From Tissierella_B sp964485455 (GTDB lineage Bacteria > Bacillota > Clostridia > Tissierellales > Tissierellaceae): a DNA stretch of 5,050 nt. Made by a program: the position numbers and the translations under genes. Below, piece by piece: positions 1 to 5,050 of this stretch (its first letter is position 1; each line of letters opens with the position of its first letter). The stretch spans positions 1 through 5,050 of the forward strand of contig CAZAJU010000128.1 of the NCBI GenBank assembly GCA_964485455.1, given 5' to 3'. The notes under the pieces are model-generated. The model was not told the origin of the DNA, searched no databases, and saw nothing but the letters and a program-made list of their open reading frames with translations.

Positions 1-99
1 ATAAATTTGGTCACTATTTACTTTCTCAGCATTGACTGGATTGATGCTTAATAAACTAATACTTATTATTACTGCTAAGATAAATGTAATTTTTTTCAT
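1..99 (-). CDS. N-terminus of an exported protein (partial, signal peptide)
   Basis: Only the first 33 codons are visible; the gene runs off the left edge. The start is ATG at 97-99, supported by an AAAGGAGA ribosome binding site at 105-112. The product begins with a typical Sec signal peptide: a positive n-region (MKK), a hydrophobic core at about residues 4-19 (ITFILAVIISISLLSI), and a polar c-region NPVNA ending in V-N-A, so signal peptidase I would probably cut after Ala24. There is no lipobox cysteine, so it looks secreted or cell-wall associated, not a lipoprotein. The mature part seen (EKVNSDQIY) is too short to name a family. It is in the same orientation as the toxin-antitoxin cassette upstream but separated from it by a strong terminator and about 290 nt, so it is probably transcribed separately. 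Function unknown. Confidence 0.8.
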   Translation of the reverse strand, partial: MKKITFILAVIISISLLSINPVNAEKVNSDQIY

Positions 100-104
100 T
101 ATTA

Positions 105-112
105 TCTCCTTT
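105..112 (-). promoter_or_regulatory. Ribosome binding site of the exported-protein gene
   Basis: On the minus strand this reads AAAGGAGA and lies 5 nt from the ATG at 97-99. It is the main support for this start, since the rest of the gene is outside the window. Confidence 0.75.
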
Positions 113-158
113 CTCTTCCTTAATTTGTTAACAATTACTAGTCATAATCATATCTTTT

Positions 159-186
159 ATTATTTTTAACATCCAAATATTTGCAA
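159..186 (-). promoter_or_regulatory. Weak candidate promoter for the exported-protein gene
   Basis: On the minus strand there is TTGCAA (181-186, 4 of 6 matches to the -35 consensus), a 16-bp spacer, and AATAAT (159-164, 5 of 6 matches to the -10 consensus). This would start transcription about 50 nt before the ATG. The region is so AT-rich that a match of this quality can arise by chance, and it overlaps a short open frame at 128-238; the two readings are not both likely to be right. Confidence 0.3.
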
Positions 187-386
187 ATTCTCCTAAAATT
201 TTCGCAAATCTGCTTATTCCCTTTATTCCTCTAGCAATACCTTTGTTCTCCTTCCGATTTAATTAAAAGCGGACGAATTTTCTTCATCCCGTTGTAATCA
301 TCTTAACACTTAAAAAATAAAATAGTGCAAATTTGGATTAAGTGGTATTTTTTTGGACTGAACGGTTAGGGGGGATAAATATGTGT

Positions 387-423
387 AAAAAGGACTTTGA
401 AACATCTCTGTTTCAAAGTCCTT
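387..423 (-). terminator. Rho-independent terminator after the toxin gene
   Basis: A perfect 15-bp inverted repeat (390-404 pairs with 409-423) encloses a 4-nt loop. On the minus strand the stem begins AAGGACTTTGAAACA, the loop is GAGA, and the descending arm ends in CCTT followed directly by TTT before the tract breaks at 386. It begins 22 nt after the toxin stop codon, so it closes the toxin-antitoxin transcript. On the plus strand the stem is followed only by a poor, interrupted T-tract, so I assign it to the minus strand; some activity in the other direction cannot be excluded. Confidence 0.88.
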
Positions 424-444
424 CTTAAAATTTGTAATATCATT

Positions 445-759
445 TTAAATTAAATTTCGGTATTCTCTTCTGCTATCTACAATAGCATATACCATCACAG
501 AATTCTCCTCTTCATTTACTTTGTAAAAAATTAGATGTTTTTCGATAATTAATATCCTATAGCCTTGTTTTTTTAAAATAGAGTATCTTGGTATACTGCT
601 AGACTCTGGAAAGTCCTGAAGCCGTATAATAGCATTTTCAATCTTCTCCAAATATCTCAATGCGATATCCACATCACCTGATTCATCTGCTATATAAAAT
701 ATAATATCACGAAGCTGTTCCTCTGCTTTATCAGTTCTCAGTATTCTAAACTTCTTCAT
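445..759 (-). CDS. Type II toxin, RelE/ParE family
   Basis: The product is 104 residues, a usual length for the RelE/ParE superfamily. Family members either cleave mRNA at the ribosome (RelE branch) or inhibit DNA gyrase (ParE branch), and are neutralised by the partner antitoxin. Visible architecture: a short first strand (KKFRILRTDKA), an alpha hairpin at about residues 10-49 (EEQLRDIIFYIADE, then IALRYLEKIENAIIRLQDFP), and a C-terminal sheet with YRILIIEKHLIFYKV (67-81), SVMVYAIV (87-94) and the ending DSRREY (95-100). The long helical hairpin and the basic, tyrosine-containing end resemble ParE-type members more than the shorter YoeB, but the molecular target cannot be decided from this. 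The ATG at 757-759 lies inside the antitoxin gene (14-nt overlap, different frame). Only a weak purine-rich site (GAGAGAAAAA) precedes it, so translation probably depends on coupling to the antitoxin. The frame appears intact. Confidence 0.88.
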   Translation of the reverse strand: MKKFRILRTDKAEEQLRDIIFYIADESGDVDIALRYLEKIENAIIRLQDFPESSSIPRYSILKKQGYRILIIEKHLIFYKVNEEENSVMVYAIVDSRREYRNLI

Positions 760-1030
760 TTTTTCTCTCTAGTAATGACATACGAAGATCTTCAATTGAA
801 TTCTGCATTGATGCTATTCGTCCATTTTTTACATCCTCTTCAGCTTCTGCTAGTGTTCTCAATAGCTCAAGTTCAGATTTCATTTGGTAGTAATCCCGTA
901 ATCCAAGGACCACTGTATCACCTCGACCATTAACTGTAATGATCACTGGACCTCTTGATTCCTTACATAGCTTAGATATTTCATTATAATGATTTCTTAA
1001 ATCTGCAGACGGTCTGATTGCTTCTTCCAT
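746..1030 (-). CDS. Antitoxin, Phd/YefM family
   Basis: The product has 94 residues. The N-terminal part (about 1-50) matches the Phd/YefM antitoxin fold as I know it: IRPSADLRNHYNEISKLCKE, then GPVIITVNGRGDTVVLGLRDYYQM, where the NG-x-G-D-x-VVL pattern is characteristic. This domain dimerises and binds DNA. The charged C-terminal part (about 51-94, rich in Glu, Lys and Leu) should be a flexible helix that wraps the toxin. The antitoxin gene comes first and its end overlaps the toxin start by 14 nt, the standard layout that keeps antitoxin in excess. The ATG at 1028-1030 is preceded by AGAGGTGG (1035-1042), and a near-consensus promoter lies upstream. By family analogy the antitoxin, and more strongly the complex, represses this promoter. 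Phd/YefM antitoxins paired with RelE/ParE toxins are common, so the pairing is not itself unusual. Confidence 0.92.
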   Translation of the reverse strand: MEEAIRPSADLRNHYNEISKLCKESRGPVIITVNGRGDTVVLGLRDYYQMKSELELLRTLAEAEEDVKNGRIASMQNSIEDLRMSLLERKNEEV

Positions 1031-1063
1031 GATACCACCTCTATTGTTATTTTATGTAGTAAT

Positions 1064-1092
1064 ATTATATCTCAATTTGACTATATAATCAA
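1064..1092 (-). promoter_or_regulatory. Promoter of the toxin-antitoxin cassette
   Basis: On the minus strand: TTGATT at 1087-1092 (-35, 4 of 6), exactly 17 bp of spacer, then TATAAT at 1064-1069 (-10, perfect). Transcription would start near 1057, giving a leader of about 27 nt that includes the AGAGGTGG ribosome binding site at 1035-1042. It lies downstream of the fabF terminator, so the cassette has its own transcription unit. Confidence 0.75.
1079..1090. promoter_or_regulatory. Possible antitoxin operator (imperfect palindrome)
   Basis: GACTATATAATC is a palindrome at 10 of 12 positions, centred on TATATA. It overlaps the -35 element and the spacer of the cassette promoter, where an autoregulating Phd/YefM antitoxin would be expected to bind. 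The assignment is inference: AT-rich DNA yields such palindromes easily. Confidence 0.3.
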
Positions 1093-1145
1093 TAATTAAT
1101 CATAATATCTTAATTCTGTTATCGATATTAAATATAAATTAAGAT

Positions 1146-1182
1146 AAAAAGAACCTTAAAACCAATTAGTCTTAAGGTCCTT
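1146..1182 (-). terminator. Rho-independent terminator of the fab operon
   Basis: The minus-strand RNA forms a continuous 15-bp stem (1168-1182 with 1149-1163) around a 4-nt AAUU loop, followed by a U-tract (1146-1150, partly inside the stem base). Three of the pairs are G-U wobbles in the minus-strand RNA; in the plus-strand RNA the same positions would be A-C mismatches, which shows that the hairpin works for minus-strand transcription. It begins 5 nt after the fabF stop codon at 1188-1190. Confidence 0.85.
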
Positions 1183-1187
1183 CTATA

Positions 1188-2420
1188 TTAATATTTCTTT
1201 AATAATATACTTCCATTATGTCCGCCAAAGCCTAAGGAATTGGACATTGCCAATATTATATCTCTTTCCACAAACTTATTTGGTGTGTAATTCAAATCAC
1301 ATTCTTCATCAGGGGTTTCATAGTTGATTGTTGGAGGGATTTTTCCTTCCTTTATTGCCAAAGCTGTTGCAATAGCTTCAATACCACCTGCTGCTCCTAA
1401 AAGATGTCCTGTCATGGATTTGGTAGAGCTTATATTTATATTATAAGCATGATCCTTAAACAGGGTCTTCACTGCTAGGGTTTCAAGCTTATCGTTGAAG
1501 TAGGTTGATGTACCATGGGCATTTATATAGCCTACATCCTCATAGTTTGCACCAGCTTCTTCAAGTGCCAGTCTCATAGCATTTGTTGCTCCTCTTGCCT
1601 CTGGATCCGGCTGAGTTATGTGGAATGCATCTGAGGTAGCCCCATATCCTACTACTTCTGCATAAATCTTTGCTCCTCTTTTTAATGCATGCTCCAATTC
1701 CTCAAGGATTACAATTCCTGCTCCTTCACCCATTATGAAACCATCCCTATTTTTCTCAAATGGACGGGAGGCTTTTTCTGGATTATCATTGTTTGTTGAA
1801 AGTGCTTTCATGGAAGAGAAACCACCAATTGCAACAGGGGTAATACTTGCTTCTGTTCCACCTGATACAATCATATCCATATGGCCTGATTTTATCATTC
1901 TAAATGATTCACCTATTGCATGGGTAGCAGATGCACAGGCAGTTGTTATGGTCATAGAAGCTCCCTTTAATCCAAAGTTCATAGAAACCTGACCAGCTGC
2001 CATGTTAGAAATCATCATCGGAATAAACAGAGGACTTACTCTATTTGGACCTTTTTCTGTATATTTTATAACTTCATTCTCAAGGGTTTCAATTCCACCA
2101 ATTCCAGATCCTATAATTGCTCCAACTCGATCTCTATTTAAATTATCTAGATTGATTTCTCCATCTTCTAATGCAAGACGAGTTGCTGCCACTGAAAATT
2201 GAGCCATTCTATCCATTCTTTTGGCTTCCTTTTTATCGAGAAAGTCTTGTGGATTGAAGTCCTTAACCTCAGCTGCAATTTTTACATCATGATTTTCAGT
2301 ATTGAATCTAGTTATATATCCAATTCCAGATTTCCCTTCTAAAAGAGAATACCAGAAATTATCCTTCCCAATACCAATAGGAGTTATGGCTCCTAGGCCG
2401 GTTATTACGACTCTTTTCAT
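1188..2420 (-). CDS. fabF: Beta-ketoacyl-ACP synthase II
   Basis: FabF is the cytoplasmic elongating condensing enzyme: it takes an acyl chain onto its active-site cysteine and condenses it with malonyl-ACP, releasing CO2, to give beta-ketoacyl-ACP. The 410-residue length is typical. The start MKRVVITGLGAITPIG is the classical KAS II opening. The nucleophile Cys162 lies in TTACASATHAIG, the first catalytic histidine His302 in NAHGTST, and Lys334 and His339 in STKSMTGHLLGAAG, giving the complete Cys-His-His set. The C-terminal gating loop SNSLGFGGHN (393-402) is present. The ATG at 2418-2420 is preceded by AAAGGGG (2427-2433) and comes 16 nt after acpP. It is the last gene of the operon, with a terminator right behind it. 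FabF instead of FabB is inferred from the overall sequence and operon context; FabB is largely confined to Proteobacteria. No damage seen. Confidence 0.97.
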   Translation of the reverse strand: MKRVVITGLGAITPIGIGKDNFWYSLLEGKSGIGYITRFNTENHDVKIAAEVKDFNPQDFLDKKEAKRMDRMAQFSVAATRLALEDGEINLDNLNRDRVGAIIGSGIGGIETLENEVIKYTEKGPNRVSPLFIPMMISNMAAGQVSMNFGLKGASMTITTACASATHAIGESFRMIKSGHMDMIVSGGTEASITPVAIGGFSSMKALSTNNDNPEKASRPFEKNRDGFIMGEGAGIVILEELEHALKRGAKIYAEVVGYGATSDAFHITQPDPEARGATNAMRLALEEAGANYEDVGYINAHGTSTYFNDKLETLAVKTLFKDHAYNINISSTKSMTGHLLGAAGGIEAIATALAIKEGKIPPTINYETPDEECDLNYTPNKFVERDIILAMSNSLGFGGHNGSILLKKY

Positions 2421-2436
2421 CTTATACCCCTTTCAA

Positions 2437-2667
2437 TTAGGAGATCTTGGATTCTAAATACTTTACGATGTCTCCGATATTCTTAAAACCTTCTGCATCC
2501 TCATCCGGAATAGTAACTTCAAATTCGTCTTCTAAAGCCATCATAATTTCTACTGCATCTAATGAATCTGCCTCTAAATCCTTCATCATAGAAGTCTCCA
2601 TTGTAATTTCACTAGCCTCTGCATCCAATTGTTCTGCAATTATATCTCTTACCTTTTCAAATAACAT
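2437..2667 (-). CDS. acpP: Acyl carrier protein
   Basis: A 76-residue, strongly acidic protein with the usual four-helix carrier layout. The attachment serine is Ser35 in the canonical DSLDAVEIMMALEDEF motif, where a phosphopantetheine arm is added by holo-ACP synthase; helix II after it (acidic residues Asp37, Glu40, Glu46, Asp47) is the docking surface for the Fab enzymes. The third and fourth helices (DEDAEGFKNIGDIVKYL) are intact. ACP carries every intermediate made by the neighbouring enzymes and also supplies acyl chains to phospholipid synthesis. The ATG at 2665-2667 is preceded by a full AGGAGGA (2675-2681), the best ribosome binding site in the operon, which fits the high demand for ACP. 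It is separated from fabG by 66 nt, the widest spacing in the operon; I found no convincing promoter or hairpin there. Confidence 0.97.
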   Translation of the reverse strand: MLFEKVRDIIAEQLDAEASEITMETSMMKDLEADSLDAVEIMMALEDEFEVTIPDEDAEGFKNIGDIVKYLESKIS

Positions 2668-2733
2668 TTTATATTCCTCCTGTATTTTAAAATTAAATTA
2701 ATAACTCCCACCGCTAAATTATTTGGGTCAATC

Positions 2734-3471
2734 TTACATGGACATTCCGCCATTTACGTTTAATACTTGACCTGTTATATAGTCTGATTCTTCACTTGCT
2801 AGAAAAACAACTGCATTTGCTATATCTTTTGGCTGACCTAAATCACCAAGAGGTATATTTTTTAACAGCCCTTCCTTTACCTCATCCTTCAACACATCAG
2901 TCATATCGGTTTTGATGAAGCCAGGTGCTATGGCGTTAACTCTAATTCCTCTCGTTGCCAGTTCCTTTGCCATGGATTTTGTAAACCCAATTATTCCTGC
3001 TTTTGATGCAGAGTAATTTCCTTGACCTGCATTGCCACTAACTCCCACTACGGATGATATATTGATAATCTTTCCATATCTTTTCTTCATCATCCCTCTT
3101 GCCACTGCTTTAGTAGTTAGAAATACTCCTTTTAGGTTAACATTCATTACATCGTCCCAGTCCTCTGATTTCATTTTGATAATCAGATTATCCTTAGTTA
3201 TTCCTGCATTGTTAACCAATATATCAATGGTTCCTAGTTCTTCTTCTACCTTTGCTACTATGTTATTTACATCCTCTTCTATGCTGGAGTTTCCCTTTAT
3301 TGCTATGGCTTTAACTCCATACTGCTTTATTTCTTCCACTACCTCTTGGGCTAAGCTTTCATTGTAATTGAAGGTTATTGCCACATTGACACCCTTATTT
3401 GCAAGTCCCAACGCTATCTCCTTACCAATTCCACGGCTAGCTCCAGTAACAAGGGCTACTTTACCATTCAT
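2734..3471 (-). CDS. fabG: 3-oxoacyl-ACP reductase
   Basis: FabG reduces beta-ketoacyl-ACP to (R)-3-hydroxyacyl-ACP, normally with NADPH, as a cytoplasmic tetramer. The 245-residue protein is a classical short-chain dehydrogenase: cofactor motif TGASRGIG at 9-16, NNAG at 87-90, and the catalytic tetrad Asn112 (MNVNLKG), Ser140 (INISSVVG), Tyr153 and Lys157 (YSASK). PGFIKTDM (183-190) and the C-terminal ITGQVLNVNGGMSM are typical of FabG. Arg13 in the glycine-rich loop agrees with NADPH use. Many short-chain dehydrogenases look alike, but the position between fabD and acpP makes the identity secure. The ATG at 3469-3471 is only 2 nt from the fabD stop, and its ribosome binding site AAGGGGG (3479-3485) lies inside the fabD coding sequence, so the two are probably translationally coupled. 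Confidence 0.97.
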   Translation of the reverse strand: MNGKVALVTGASRGIGKEIALGLANKGVNVAITFNYNESLAQEVVEEIKQYGVKAIAIKGNSSIEEDVNNIVAKVEEELGTIDILVNNAGITKDNLIIKMKSEDWDDVMNVNLKGVFLTTKAVARGMMKKRYGKIINISSVVGVSGNAGQGNYSASKAGIIGFTKSMAKELATRGIRVNAIAPGFIKTDMTDVLKDEVKEGLLKNIPLGDLGQPKDIANAVVFLASEESDYITGQVLNVNGGMSM

Positions 3472-3473
3472 TA

Positions 3474-4427
3474 CTAAGCCCCCTTAGTTAGCTTTTCAAC
3501 AGCTTCATAATATGTTTCTAGGTTGTTTACACTTAATGTATTGACTTCCTTGCCCATAGATTTGCTGATTCTTTTAACAAATCCAGATAATGATTTTCCA
3601 GGTCCAATCTCTACAAATGTATCTACACCTTGGTTAATCATATATTCTACAGATTGTTGCCATAAAACAGAGTTACTAACTTGGTCTACAAGCTTAGCTT
3701 TTATTTCATCCTTGTTTTTAATAATCTCTCCATCTACATTAGAAACTACCTTTTTACTTAAATCATTTATTTTAATCTTTTCAAGTTCTTTGGATAATTT
3801 CTCTCCTGCTGGATTTAATAAGCTTGTATGGAATGGTGCACTTACTTGTAGAGGTACAGCCTTCTTTGCACCTAATTCTAAAGCCTTTGCACAGGCTATT
3901 TCAATTCCTGTTTTTTCACCTGAAATTACTATTTGCTCCGGGCTATTATAGTTTGCTACTTCTACAATTCCATATTCCTTAGTTGCTTCGATTACTATAG
4001 ATAATTTATCTCTATCAAGACCTAGAAGTGCTGCCATACCACCTACTCCATTAGGTACTGCTTCCTGCATGAATTTTCCTCTTTCTCTAACAACCTTTAG
4101 AGCATCGGAGAAATCTATTGCCTTACTCATAACCATTGAACTATATTCTCCAAGACTTAGTCCTGCAGTATAATCACAGTCGATTCCTTCCTTTTCCATA
4201 GCTTTAAGAATCGCAATACAAGTTGTAAGAATAGCTGGTTGTGTATTTTCAGTTTTCTTTAAATCCTCTTCATTTCCATTGAAAATCAATCCACTAAGAT
4301 CCATATTAAGCACTTCATTCGCTTCATCAAATACTTTTTTGGATTCTAATATAGTTTCGTAGAAATCTTGACCCATTCCAATATATTGTGATCCCTGACC
4401 AGGGAAAATAAAAGCAGTCTTATTCAT
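3474..4427 (-). CDS. fabD: Malonyl-CoA:ACP transacylase
   Basis: FabD moves malonyl from CoA to holo-ACP, supplying the extender unit for FabF and the initiating synthase. The 317-residue length is normal. Landmarks: FPGQGSQ at 8-14 (Gln11 of the oxyanion hole), nucleophile Ser91 in GLSLGEYS, Arg116 in VRERGKFM (malonyl carboxylate binding), catalytic His200 in APFHT, Gln249 in LVDQVSNSV, and the late GPGKSLSGFVKR segment (275-286). The nucleophile elbow reads G-L-S-L-G, where the textbook form is G-H-S-L-G; from memory the Leu form occurs in clostridial homologues and is not a sign of inactivation. The ATG at 4425-4427 overlaps the fabK end by 8 nt in another frame, with AAAGGGAG (4437-4444) inside fabK as ribosome binding site. 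The stop codon is TAG. Confidence 0.97.
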   Translation of the reverse strand: MNKTAFIFPGQGSQYIGMGQDFYETILESKKVFDEANEVLNMDLSGLIFNGNEEDLKKTENTQPAILTTCIAILKAMEKEGIDCDYTAGLSLGEYSSMVMSKAIDFSDALKVVRERGKFMQEAVPNGVGGMAALLGLDRDKLSIVIEATKEYGIVEVANYNSPEQIVISGEKTGIEIACAKALELGAKKAVPLQVSAPFHTSLLNPAGEKLSKELEKIKINDLSKKVVSNVDGEIIKNKDEIKAKLVDQVSNSVLWQQSVEYMINQGVDTFVEIGPGKSLSGFVKRISKSMGKEVNTLSVNNLETYYEAVEKLTKGA

Positions 4428-5050
4428 TCACTACAACTCCCTTTAACAAAGATATTTTTTCAATTACATCATAAGTACCACTAAACATATCATTTATGAT
4501 TTCTTTGCAGCTTTTGATATCACAAATTAGGCCCGCAATCTGTCCTGCCATTATGGATCCATTATCCATATCACCATCTACAACAGCAATCCTAAGCCTT
4601 CCGGTACCCATACCCTCTAGAGCCTCTGGTCCCAAAGTTTTTTCAATGTGAGTGTATTCCTTTACAAACTTATTTTTCAAAACTCTTACAGGATGCCCAG
4701 TACTTCTCCCAGTTACTACTGCATCTCTATCTCCAGCCTTGATTATTTGATTTTTATAGTTTGGATGTACATTTGCTTCCAGAGAGCAAACAAATCTAGT
4801 ACCAACTTGAACTCCTTCCGCTCCTAACGCAAATGCAGCTACTACTCCTCTACTATCTCCTATTCCTCCAGCTGCTATTACAGGTATTTTTACTGCATCA
4901 GCGACTTGTGGAATAAGAGCCATTGTAGTTAATTCTCCTACATGACCACCTGCTTCAGTTCCCTCTACTATAAGGGCATCTGCACCGAGTTTCTCCAATC
5001 TCTGTGCTAAAGATACAGTAGGTACTACAGGTATGACTTTTATGCCTAAT
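4420..5050 (-). CDS. fabK: Enoyl-ACP reductase II, FMN-dependent (5' end outside window)
   Basis: FabK reduces trans-2-enoyl-ACP to acyl-ACP, the last step of each elongation round, using NAD(P)H and FMN. It is unrelated to the short-chain dehydrogenase FabI. The window shows the last 209 residues; the frame is open through the right edge (LGIKVIPVVPTVSLAQRLEK), so a TTG at 4996-4998 is an internal leucine codon, not the start. By comparison with FabK proteins of about 310-320 residues, roughly the first 110 are missing. Diagnostic pieces: EGTEAGGHVGELTTM, in which the His (codon 4942-4944) corresponds to the catalytic histidine of FabK; VIAAGGIGDSRGV for FMN phosphate binding; and GAEGVQVGTRF. 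The fold is shared with 2-nitropropane dioxygenase-like flavoproteins, but the GGHVGELTTM motif and the position directly before fabD support FabK. Confidence 0.94.
   Translation of the reverse strand, partial: LGIKVIPVVPTVSLAQRLEKLGADALIVEGTEAGGHVGELTTMALIPQVADAVKIPVIAAGGIGDSRGVVAAFALGAEGVQVGTRFVCSLEANVHPNYKNQIIKAGDRDAVVTGRSTGHPVRVLKNKFVKEYTHIEKTLGPEALEGMGTGRLRIAVVDGDMDNGSIMAGQIAGLICDIKSCKEIINDMFSGTYDVIEKISLLKGVVVNE
4437..4444 (-). promoter_or_regulatory. Ribosome binding site of fabD, inside fabK
   Basis: Minus-strand AAAGGGAG lies 9 nt from the fabD ATG, within the last codons of fabK. It fixes the overlapping fabD start and indicates translation coupled to fabK. Confidence 0.7.

Larger units (their letters stand above)
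100..386. other. Gap of about 290 nt without a confident gene
   Basis: Between the toxin terminator and the exported-protein start there is no long reading frame on either strand. On the minus strand it holds three short frames: five codons at 284-301 (MITTG), 18 codons at 231-287 beginning MKKIRPLL, and a 36-codon frame at 128-238 without a canonical start codon. A good Shine-Dalgarno sequence, GGAAGGAG at about 249-256, lies before the third. The stretch at 181-210 carries two similar ATTTGC-containing segments in direct orientation. No tRNA, riboswitch or CRISPR-like structure was recognised. Most of the stretch is probably the promoter and leader region of the exported-protein gene. Confidence 0.5.

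Noticed and set aside
171..338. Inverted repeat ATCCAAAT...TTGC (171-184) against GCAAATTTGGAT (327-338).
   Set aside because: The arms match only with a 2-nt gap, are about 140 nt apart, and a match of this length is expected by chance in DNA this AT-rich.
381..428. Plus-strand 15-codon frame (MCKKDFET...) with AGGGGGG six nt before its ATG.
   Set aside because: The Shine-Dalgarno match is good, but the frame lies almost wholly inside the toxin terminator hairpin, no plus-strand promoter is evident, and its sequence is dictated by the inverted repeat.
1103..1130. Inverted repeat TAATATC/GATATTA upstream of the cassette promoter.
   Set aside because: The 7-bp arms are almost purely A/T and separated by 14 nt; they lie upstream of the -35 element and could be chance, so I did not call a second operator.
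2668..2733. Internal promoter or attenuator between fabG and acpP.
   Set aside because: A TTGACC occurs near the fabG end but no -10 element lies at usual spacing; the only pairing segments are a 4-bp CCCA/TGGG and an AT palindrome without a loop.
1735..3951. Plus-strand open frames at 1735-1992, 2002-2202, 2447-2701, 3032-3367 and 3523-3951.
   Set aside because: Each lies antisense inside or mostly inside a well-identified fab gene on the minus strand, has no recognisable domain and no supporting ribosome binding site.
4996..4998. TTG as the start of fabK.
   Set aside because: The frame continues upstream with conserved FabK sequence (GIKVIPVVPTVSLAQR) to the window edge, so this codon is an internal leucine.

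Overview
The window is AT-rich and every supported gene lies on the minus strand, so it reads from high to low coordinates. The composition, strong AGGAGG-type ribosome binding sites, a fabK-fabD-fabG-acpP-fabF gene order and the use of FabK as enoyl reductase all point to a low-GC Gram-positive bacterium of the clostridial type (inference; no species can be named from the sequence).

Positions 5050 to 1188 hold the 3' part of a type II fatty acid synthesis operon: fabK (its 5' end lies outside the window), fabD, fabG, acpP and fabF. Junctions are tight: fabK and fabD overlap by 8 nt, fabD and fabG are 2 nt apart, fabG and acpP 66 nt apart, and acpP and fabF 16 nt apart. Together they encode malonyl loading (FabD), the carrier (AcpP), condensation (FabF), ketoreduction (FabG) and enoyl reduction (FabK). 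A 15-bp hairpin with a U-tract starts 5 nt after the fabF stop and ends the operon. The dehydratase gene fabZ and the acc carboxylase genes, often found after fabF, are therefore not in this transcript downstream of fabF.

Positions 1092 to 387 hold a complete type II toxin-antitoxin cassette with its own near-consensus promoter: a Phd/YefM-family antitoxin, an overlapping RelE/ParE-family toxin, and a strong 15-bp terminator. Its terminator resembles the fabF terminator in both arms.

Positions 386 to 100 hold no confident gene. They contain a few short overlapping reading frames behind a good Shine-Dalgarno sequence, and a weak promoter candidate. Positions 99 to 1 are the start of a gene for a secreted or exported protein: only the signal peptide and nine further residues are visible.

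Most of the window is ordinary core metabolism plus a common kind of accessory cassette. The least explained part is the stretch between 100 and 300. I see no evidence for an undescribed system.
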